NCBI GenBank assembly: GCA_030152405.1
Contig: JASLJL010000229.1
Span: forward strand, 1-5,812
DNA length: 5,812 bases
DNA from: Gordonia sp. (in: high G+C Gram-positive bacteria)
GTDB lineage: Bacteria > Actinomycetota > Actinomycetes > Mycobacteriales > Mycobacteriaceae
Direction: 5' to 3'
The notes below the pieces were generated by a model. The model had not been told where the DNA came from and made no database searches. It saw only the letters and a list, made by a program, of their open reading frames with translations. Positions 1 to 4,954 of this stretch are shown here, piece after piece; the stretch's first letter is position 1; each line of letters starts with the position of its first letter. A program made the position numbers and the translations under genes.

Positions 1-459
1 TGTCGCCGGCGGGCACTTCCCGACGACGACGGCCAGGTAGACGCCCGCCGTCACCCCGACCCCGACGGCCGCCCACTGCAGCGGCCGCAGTCGTTCGCGG
101 AGCACCAGGACGCCGAGCGCGACGGTGACGAGCGGATTCAAGAAGTATCCGAGTGCGGCGTCGCTCGTGTGCCCCGAGGTGACCGCCGCGACGTACACCA
201 CCCAGTTGATCGCGATCAGCACCGCCGCGATGCTCACGCCTGCGAGCAGTCGCCACTGGCCGCGGAGATCGGCGATCCACCGCCAGTCGCGCATCACGGC
301 GAGGACCACCACGCACAGCAGCATCGTCCACACGATCCGATGCGCGAGGATCTCCCAGGCGCCGGTCGGTCGGAGCGCGTCGAAGAACAACGGGAACAGG
401 CCCCACACGCCGTATGCGAGGAGACCCGCGATGAGCCCTCGGGACGATTCGGACTTCAT
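1..459 (-). CDS. rarD: RarD-like EamA-family transporter, C-terminus cut by window edge
   Basis: Reading leftwards from an ATG at 459-457 gives 153 residues, about half of a usual RarD protein of roughly 300 aa. The rest lies beyond position 1. The frame is open to the edge. Five hydrophobic segments (about residues 7-26, 40-57, 71-92, 102-120, 127-146) fit the first EamA half of this ten-helix inner-membrane family. RarD-type landmarks are EILAHR (36-41), ALGYFLNPL (102-110) and RERLRPLQW (121-129), close to the E. coli RarD pattern as I remember it. The substrate is not established for the family; RarD is named after a chloramphenicol-sensitivity phenotype. The start is fixed by an ATGA overlap with the pxpA stop. 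There is no good Shine-Dalgarno sequence before it, so it is probably translated by coupling to pxpA. It could be another EamA permease, but the landmarks favour RarD. Confidence 0.87.
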   Translation of the reverse strand, partial: MKSESSRGLIAGLLAYGVWGLFPLFFDALRPTGAWEILAHRIVWTMLLCVVVLAVMRDWRWIADLRGQWRLLAGVSIAAVLIAINWVVYVAAVTSGHTSDAALGYFLNPLVTVALGVLVLRERLRPLQWAAVGVGVTAGVYLAVVVGKCPPAT

Positions 460-1196
460 CGAGCGGTGACGTCCACGCCGCCGACGCGCAGAGCGTCGCG
501 CACCAATCGCGCGTGCTCCACTGCGCCGGGCGTGTCCCCGTGCAGGCAGACGGAGTCGGCGGCGACGTCGAGGACGGTGCCGTCCACGGCCACGATCCGT
601 CCGGTGGTGGCGAGCGCGACGACCCGGTCAGCGATCTCGGCCGAGTCGGTGAGCAGCGCGCCCGGCTCGGAGCGCGGCACCAACGTGCCCTCCGCGGTGT
701 ATCCGCGGTCGGCGAAGGCCTCGGTGATCACCTCGACGCCGGCGTCGAGGGCGGTCGTCTGCGCGACCGATCCCGGCAGACACATCAGCGGGAGGCCGGT
801 GAGCGCGACCGCGCGGACGAGCGCCGCCGCCTGGGTCTCGTGGTGGACGACGGTGTTGTACAGCGCGCCGTGCGGTTTCACGTACTCGACGAGGCCGCCG
901 ACCGATGCGGCCAACGCCGACAGTGCTCCGACTTGGTAGAGCACGTCGGCGACGAGATCGGCGGGGGCGACGTCCATGAAGCGTCGGCCGAATCCGGTGC
1001 GGTCGGGGTACGACACCTGGGCGCCGATCCGCACGCCCGCGGACACCGCCGCCCGGCAGGTGTCGAGGAGCATCGTCGGCGTTCCGGCGTGGAATCCGCA
1101 GGCGATGTTCGCGCTGCTGATGAGCTCGATCATCGCGACGTCGTCGCCGACTCCCTCGCCGAGGTCCGCATTGAGATCGATGACGTCGCGAGGCAT
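456..1196 (-). CDS. pxpA: 5-oxoprolinase subunit PxpA (LamB/YcsF family)
   Basis: The product has 246 aa, close to the roughly 244-250 aa usual for this cytoplasmic family. Family blocks are intact: DLNADLGE (7-14), SANIACGFHAG (28-38), PDRTGFGRR (64-72), VKPHGALYN (106-114), EAFADRGY (159-166) and VCLHGDTP (216-223). The Asp, His and Glu residues in these blocks form the putative active site. In characterised bacteria PxpA works with PxpB and PxpC to open 5-oxoproline (pyroglutamate) to glutamate using ATP. Neither partner is next to it here. It shares an ATGA overlap with the downstream RarD-like gene and is divergent from the esterase gene. The ATG at 1196 is chosen because the protein begins directly at the conserved N-terminal block and a -10 hexamer ends 6 nt upstream, which suggests a leaderless message. 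The family is certain. Activity without pxpBC is not, since they could lie elsewhere in the genome. Confidence 0.95.
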   Translation of the reverse strand: MPRDVIDLNADLGEGVGDDVAMIELISSANIACGFHAGTPTMLLDTCRAAVSAGVRIGAQVSYPDRTGFGRRFMDVAPADLVADVLYQVGALSALAASVGGLVEYVKPHGALYNTVVHHETQAAALVRAVALTGLPLMCLPGSVAQTTALDAGVEVITEAFADRGYTAEGTLVPRSEPGALLTDSAEIADRVVALATTGRIVAVDGTVLDVAADSVCLHGDTPGAVEHARLVRDALRVGGVDVTAR

Positions 1197-1202
1197 GCTC
1201 TG

Positions 1203-1208
1203 AGCCTA
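1203..1208 (-). promoter_or_regulatory. Putative -10 element (TAGGCT) for leaderless pxpA transcript
   Basis: Read on the minus strand, TAGGCT matches the actinobacterial TANNNT -10 pattern. Its final T is 7 bases upstream of the A of the pxpA ATG, the spacing expected when transcription starts at the start codon itself. No convincing ribosome binding site lies between the hexamer and the ATG, which fits a leaderless mRNA. No clear -35 hexamer is visible. This is inference from pattern and spacing. Confidence 0.5.
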
Positions 1209-1230
1209 ACCGCCGGGCGGACACCGGTTA
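1207..1230. promoter_or_regulatory. Inverted repeat TAACCG-N12-CGGTTA between divergent genes
   Basis: Two 6-bp arms (1207-1212 and 1225-1230) are exact reverse complements separated by 12 bp. The outer TA of each arm is also the first TA of an outward-facing -10 hexamer. Part of the symmetry could therefore come simply from two similar promoters facing apart. It could instead be an operator for a dimeric regulator controlling both sides. No adjacent regulator gene is present to support that reading. Confidence 0.35.
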
Positions 1231-1234
1231 CCCT
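1229..1234 (+). promoter_or_regulatory. Putative -10 element (TACCCT) for leaderless esterase transcript
   Basis: TACCCT fits TANNNT and ends 7 nt before the ATG at 1242, so transcription would begin at or one base before the start codon. The intervening bases (GGGCGTC) could not hold both a leader and a ribosome site. No good -35 is seen 16-18 bp upstream. It is paired with a similar hexamer for pxpA on the opposite strand. Confidence 0.5.
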
Positions 1235-1241
1235 GGGCGTC

Positions 1242-2819
1242 ATGGCAGAGAACGACACCGTGGTGACCCTCGCGGAGGGTGCAGTCGAGGGCAGGCGCGG
1301 CCGTGGAGCACGGCGCGGCACCGTCTCCTGGAAAGGCATCCCTTTCGCGGCGCCGCCGGTGGGCGAGAAGCGTTGGCACGCGCCGGAGCCCGTCACGCCG
1401 TGGCCCGGAATCCTGCAGTGCTTCGACTACGGTGCGGCGCCGGTGCAGGAGAAGCTCTTCACCGCTCGTGCATCGGGCGGGTTCCAGCCCCGCAGCGAGG
1501 ACTGCCTGACCCTCAACGTGTTCGCGCCGGCCGGTGCGTCGGTCACCCCGCGTCCGGTGATGGTGTTCAACTACGGCGGCGCCTACATCCTCGGCGGCAC
1601 GTCGACGCCGATCTACGACGGCTCGTACCTCGCGCGGAGCCGCGACGTGATCGTGGTGACCGTCAACTACCGCTTCGGTCCGCTCGGATTCCTCGACCTG
1701 AGCGACTACTCGACCGATGAGCGCCGCTTCGACACGAACGTCGGTCTGCGCGACATGGTCGCCGGTCTGGAATGGGTGCAGCGCAACATCGCGGCGTTCG
1801 GCGGCGACCCCGACCGGGTCACCGTGTTCGGCGAGAGCGCGGGCGGCTCGGCGGTGTTGACCCTGCTGTCGACGCCGGCCGCCGAAGGGCTGTTCTCGCG
1901 TGCCATCTCCCAAAGCCCCGCGCCCGCGTTGATCGTCTCGAAGGACAACGCGCGGATCTTCGCGGACGAGTTCGTCCGACTACTCGACGATCCGACTCGG
2001 CGCAGCGGCCCCGAGCGCACCGAGTCCCCGCTCGACCCCGCCGAAGTGGCGCGGATCGTCGACTCCGCGTCGGCGCACGATCTGCTGCGCATCGGCAACA
2101 AGATGCTCGGATTCGCCCGCGCGGCGATGCTGTCCGACCCGATGCCGTTCGCGCCGACTGTCGACGGCGAATACCTGCCGCAGACGCCGATGGAGGCCGC
2201 GCGCGACGGAAACACGCACCGCGTCCCGACGATCATCGGCAACAACAAGGACGAGGGAGAGCTCTTCGCGAGGTTCTGGGACATCCTGCCCGACGGCGCC
2301 CAGGCGCTCGTCGGCGTCGACGACCCGGAGATCCGGATGGAGTTGGAGTTGCTCTACCCGGGTAAGCGCGATCAGGTCAGGTTGGCCGCCGACGCCACGT
2401 TCTGGGAGCCGACCATCCGCTTCGCGGGCTTCCACAGCCGTCACGCGCCGACCTACGTCTATCGCTACGACTACGCGCCCGCCGTGCTCAAGGCGAGCGG
2501 AATCGGGGCGACCCACGCGACCGAGCTCCTCGCGGTGTTCGGAATCTACCGAGACCCGATCGGCCTCGGCCTGGCCGCCGCGGGCAGCTGGGGATCGACC
2601 AAGCGGATCACCGCCACCATGCAGTCGAACTGGACCTGGTTCGCCCGCAACGGAGTTCCGTCGCCGAGTTGGCCGGAGTACACGGTCGACGACCGGCGGG
2701 TGATGATCCTCGATGATCCGCCGCATGTCCTGCGCGATCCCGACGGAGCGCGCCGCGAGGCGTGGGCGCGAGTGCACGTGCCCGCGGCCGAACTCGTCGA
2801 GAAGAGCGTGCGGGCGTGA
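1242..2819 (+). CDS. Type B carboxylesterase (alpha/beta hydrolase, PnbA/LipT-like)
   Basis: The product has 525 aa, slightly longer than the roughly 490-510 aa of para-nitrobenzyl-esterase relatives. It should hydrolyse carboxylic esters. The family block SEDCLTLNV is at residues 85-93, and the oxyanion stretch NYGGAY at 110-115 resembles the YGG form of cholinesterases rather than the common HGG form. NYR is at 142-144. The nucleophile elbow GESAGG places Ser199. The likely acid is Glu338 in NNKDEG, and the likely base is His425 in THATEL, so the triad is complete. There is no signal peptide, so it is probably cytoplasmic. The ATG at 1242 is preferred because the conserved N-terminal domain starts about ten residues later and a -10 hexamer sits just upstream. 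The frame stays open leftwards to 513, but that stretch is antisense to pxpA. The next gene overlaps its stop by 4 bp. The natural substrate cannot be told from sequence. Confidence 0.93.
   Translation: MAENDTVVTLAEGAVEGRRGRGARRGTVSWKGIPFAAPPVGEKRWHAPEPVTPWPGILQCFDYGAAPVQEKLFTARASGGFQPRSEDCLTLNVFAPAGASVTPRPVMVFNYGGAYILGGTSTPIYDGSYLARSRDVIVVTVNYRFGPLGFLDLSDYSTDERRFDTNVGLRDMVAGLEWVQRNIAAFGGDPDRVTVFGESAGGSAVLTLLSTPAAEGLFSRAISQSPAPALIVSKDNARIFADEFVRLLDDPTRRSGPERTESPLDPAEVARIVDSASAHDLLRIGNKMLGFARAAMLSDPMPFAPTVDGEYLPQTPMEAARDGNTHRVPTIIGNNKDEGELFARFWDILPDGAQALVGVDDPEIRMELELLYPGKRDQVRLAADATFWEPTIRFAGFHSRHAPTYVYRYDYAPAVLKASGIGATHATELLAVFGIYRDPIGLGLAAAGSWGSTKRITATMQSNWTWFARNGVPSPSWPEYTVDDRRVMILDDPPHVLRDPDGARREAWARVHVPAAELVEKSVRA
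2799..2806 (+). promoter_or_regulatory. Shine-Dalgarno-like purine run for the lipoprotein GTG start
   Basis: GAGAAGAG inside the last codons of the esterase gene ends 9 nt before the GTG at 2816. It supports GTG as the true start over the in-frame ATG at 2762, which would place 18 charged residues before the signal peptide. Confidence 0.5.
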
Positions 2820-3301
2820 GACGACCGTCGACTCTCGTCCTCGCAGCGGCGGCCGCCGTGCTGCTGGCCGCATGCGGGACGACGACGGAGCCGGCCCGAC
2901 CGCCGACGCTCGCGTCGTCGACGACACCGGTCGCGTCCAGTTCCGACCTGTCGAGCAGTGGCAGCTCGTCGATTCCGAACACGCTCCCGCCGCCGTACAT
3001 CGCCGGAGCGGACTGGGTCCAGACCGATGTCGGGCCCAGCCTCCAGATCCGTCCGACGACCAACGGGCGGCGAGTGGTCGGCGTCAGCGCCGGTGAGGAG
3101 GCCTGGCGCGAGGTCCTCGCGATCCGGCCCGACGGCGACACCCCGGGGATGAAGGCCCAGTTCGACTGCCATTGGACGTTCGCGCGCATCGTCGCGCCGG
3201 ACAAGCCCAGCTGGAACCTCGAACCGGGTCGTCCGGTGGTCAGCGAGAACGAGATGATCTCGTCGCGCTGCAACCCGGGCGGCAAGGAAGAGGCGCAGTG
3301 A
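2816..3301 (+). CDS. Lipoprotein with DUF2599-like C-terminal domain
   Basis: The product has 161 aa. A short basic N-terminus (RRP) is followed by an Ala/Leu-rich core and the lipobox LLAAC with Cys20, so the protein should be exported, lipidated and anchored outside the membrane. Residues 22-59 form a Ser/Thr/Pro-rich linker. The folded part (about 61-155) has the features I associate with DUF2599: a Trp (W67), LQIRPT (76-81), AWREV (96-100), QFDCHW (115-120), WNLEP (133-137) and a terminal CNP (152-154). Cys118 and Cys152 could form a disulfide outside the cell. The usual Trp after the EP of WNLEP appears as Gly138. GTG is chosen because it overlaps the esterase stop as GTGA, follows a purine-rich ribosome site and puts the signal peptide at the N-terminus. 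The domain's function is unknown. The overlap implies co-expression with the esterase. The lipoprotein call is firm; the domain name comes from memory. Confidence 0.85.
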   Translation: MRRPSTLVLAAAAAVLLAACGTTTEPARPPTLASSTTPVASSSDLSSSGSSSIPNTLPPPYIAGADWVQTDVGPSLQIRPTTNGRRVVGVSAGEEAWREVLAIRPDGDTPGMKAQFDCHWTFARIVAPDKPSWNLEPGRPVVSENEMISSRCNPGGKEEAQ

Positions 3302-3308
3302 CCGGCCG

Positions 3309-4163
3309 TCAGTCGCGGCGCCGCATGCCGAGAGCTCGGCAGACGACGTAGATCGCGAACGAGATGGACGTGACCATCACCGACACCGGGAGCTCCGGCG
3401 CTAGGGAGAGGATCAGGCCGCCGACAGCCGCGACCTCCGCGAACACCACGGACAGGACGAGCACCACGGTGGGATTGGCCGAGAGCCGCGCCGCGGCGGC
3501 GGCCGGAGTGATGAGCAGGCTCATCACCAGCAGCGCGCCGATGATCTGAACACCCTGCGCCGCGGCGAGACCCACGAGGACCGCGAACACGACCGACAGG
3601 GGGCGGGTCGGCACCCCGGCGGTCTCGGCGACCCGCGGATCCAAACTCGCGAACAGCAGCGGGCGGTAGATGATCGCGAACACGGTGAGGACCACGGCGG
3701 CGGTGACGCCGACGGCGATCAGACCGTCGCGTCCCACACTCACGACCTGACCGGTCAGCAGTGCGAAGCCGGTTCCGACCCGTCCGTAGAGGCTGAGGAA
3801 CAGGACGCCGAGACCGAGCCCGAAGGCCATGACGACGCCGATCACCGAATCGCGCTCGCGTGCGCGCTGCCCGAGCAGGCCGAAGACGGCTGCGGCGACG
3901 ACGGCGCCGATCACGCCGCCGATGTTCACGCCGACTCCGGCGAGGAGCGCCGCGGCCGCGCCGGTGAACGACAGTTCGGCCGCGCCGTGGACGGCGAAGC
4001 TCATCTGGCGCGCCACGATCATCGGGCCGAGCACGCCGCCGATCAGGCCGAGCAGTGCCACGGCCAGCAACGACTGCTGGACGAACGCGCGCGACAGCAG
4101 ATCGCCGGTCTGCGAGAAGTTCCAGAATTCTCCGATGTCGGCGGCCAGCACGGTCGTCGTCAT
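3309..4163 (-). CDS. Metal ABC transporter permease (ZnuB/MntB-like, ABC-3 family)
   Basis: The product has 284 aa, normal for the ABC-3 family, which carries Zn2+, Mn2+ or Fe2+ across the inner membrane as a homodimer. Hydrophobic segments fall at about 28-50, 64-98 (probably two helices), 106-126, 146-166, 190-218, 230-252 and 256-276. Family landmarks are HGAAELSFTG (59-68, in place of the common GDALSHAVLPG-type motif), the cytoplasmic coupling region SLDPRVAETAGVP (173-185) and GALLVMSLLITPAAAA (209-224). The gene starts at ATG 4163, which overlaps the ATPase stop as ATGA, with GAGG 7 nt upstream. It is the last gene of the operon. Its stop lies 7 bp from the stop of the converging lipoprotein gene. 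The substrate metal cannot be read from the permease alone. Confidence 0.93.
   Translation of the reverse strand: MTTTVLAADIGEFWNFSQTGDLLSRAFVQQSLLAVALLGLIGGVLGPMIVARQMSFAVHGAAELSFTGAAAALLAGVGVNIGGVIGAVVAAAVFGLLGQRARERDSVIGVVMAFGLGLGVLFLSLYGRVGTGFALLTGQVVSVGRDGLIAVGVTAAVVLTVFAIIYRPLLFASLDPRVAETAGVPTRPLSVVFAVLVGLAAAQGVQIIGALLVMSLLITPAAAAARLSANPTVVLVLSVVFAEVAAVGGLILSLAPELPVSVMVTSISFAIYVVCRALGMRRRD
3326..3341 (+). terminator. Possible hairpin terminator for the esterase-lipoprotein transcript
   Basis: A perfect 7-bp inverted repeat (TGCCGAG and CTCGGCA, 2 nt apart; realistically a 6-bp stem with a 4-nt loop) begins 24 nt after the lipoprotein stop. It lies within the 3' end of the convergent permease gene. 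A second self-complementary stretch, GCGGCGCCGC, is at 3315-3324. There is no T-tract after either, so this would be a U-less actinobacterial-type terminator at best, or a chance GC-rich palindrome in coding sequence. Confidence 0.2.
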
Positions 4164-4954
4164 GAAGCGGCCTCGTCGGCGTAGCCGTGCTCGACGCAGT
4201 GGTGTGCGTCCTCGCCGCCGATGACCACGAGCCGTCCGCCGACGCGAAGCACCTCGATGGGGCTGCCGTAGAGCTCGGACAGGGTCGCCGAGGTCATCAC
4301 CTCGTCGACGGTGCCGACGCGGAACTGGCCGCCGGCGAGGTACACCACGCGGTCGACGAACGGCAGCACCGGGTTCAGTTCGTGGGTCACGAACAGGATG
4401 GCGGTGTCGGAACGACGACGCCGGGCGTCGAGCAGGTCGACGACCAACTGCTGGCTGGTGAGGTCGAGGCTGGCGAGCGGTTCGTCACAGAGGAGGATCG
4501 CCGGATCTCGGGTCAGCGCCTGCGCGATCCGGAGCCGTTGCTGCTCGCCGCCGGACAGCAGCCCGACCGGGCTCGACGCGTAGCGGGTCGCGTCCACTTC
4601 GGCGAGCGCCGCGTCGACGCGCGCCCGGCGTGAGCGCATGCCGCGCAGACCGAGGCCCCACGATGCGCCGTCGGCGCCGAAACCCACGAGATCGCGGCCC
4701 CGGAGCATCATGCTGTCGGAGTCGTCGGCGTGTTGTTGAGGGATGTAGCCGAGCCTGCCGTTCACCGTCAGAGTCCCCGCGGTGGGCCGGACCTGTCCGA
4801 GCACGGCGCGCAGCAGCGTGGTCTTACCAGATCCGTTGGGGCCGAGGACCGCGATGAACTCGCCGGGTTCGATGTCGAGGTTCAAGTCGTGCCACAGGGT
4901 GCGCGCGCCGAACGACAGCTCTGATCCGGCGAACCGGAGCACTGGATCGGTCAC
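4160..4954 (-). CDS. Metal ABC transporter ATP-binding protein (ZnuC/MntA-like)
   Basis: The product has 264 aa and powers metal uptake on the cytoplasmic face of the permease. It shows all nucleotide-binding motifs: Walker A GPNGSGKTT (38-46), Q-loop PQQ (72-74), signature LSGGEQQR (133-140), Walker B ILLCDEP (153-159) with catalytic Glu158, D-loop SLD (162-164) and H-loop THE (190-192). The C-terminal tail holds HHCVEH, a cluster of possible metal ligands. The start is GTG at 4954, overlapping the binding-protein stop as GTGA. The first in-frame ATG lies beyond Walker A, and GAGAAGG sits 10 nt upstream of the GTG. The reading frame stays open far upstream, but that part is an out-of-frame shadow of the binding-protein gene. 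The next gene, the permease, overlaps by ATGA. The metal-transport assignment rests on its two partners. Confidence 0.93.
   Translation of the reverse strand: MTDPVLRFAGSELSFGARTLWHDLNLDIEPGEFIAVLGPNGSGKTTLLRAVLGQVRPTAGTLTVNGRLGYIPQQHADDSDSMMLRGRDLVGFGADGASWGLGLRGMRSRRARVDAALAEVDATRYASSPVGLLSGGEQQRLRIAQALTRDPAILLCDEPLASLDLTSQQLVVDLLDARRRRSDTAILFVTHELNPVLPFVDRVVYLAGGQFRVGTVDEVMTSATLSELYGSPIEVLRVGGRLVVIGGEDAHHCVEHGYADEAAS
4171..4174 (-). promoter_or_regulatory. Ribosome binding site of the permease gene
   Basis: GAGG on the minus strand ends 7 nt before the ATG at 4163. It lies inside the end of the ATPase gene and supports the ATG in the ATGA overlap as the start. Confidence 0.5.

Noticed and set aside
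169..939. Plus-strand open frame of 256 codons opposite rarD and pxpA.
   Set aside because: Composition is Thr/Arg/Ser-rich and domainless, and both conserved genes lie on the opposite strand.
513..1241. The esterase frame is open a further 243 codons upstream, suggesting an N-terminal extension.
   Set aside because: This stretch is exactly antisense to pxpA, is Arg/Gly/Asp-rich with no domain, and the esterase fold begins right after the ATG at 1242. It is a GC-rich shadow.
1197..1241. Zur, IdeR or MntR box in the intergenic region.
   Set aside because: The gap is GC-rich and lacks the AT-rich palindromes of those regulators. The metal operon's own promoter is off the right edge.
2762..2815. 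In-frame ATG as an earlier start for the lipoprotein.
   Set aside because: It would add 18 mostly Arg/Gly/Ala residues before the signal peptide and a long overlap with the esterase. GTG at 2816 has a purine-rich ribosome site and the usual GTGA overlap.
1980..2927. Minus-strand open frames under the esterase and lipoprotein genes.
   Set aside because: Arg-rich antisense shadows of two well-supported genes; no recognisable motif.
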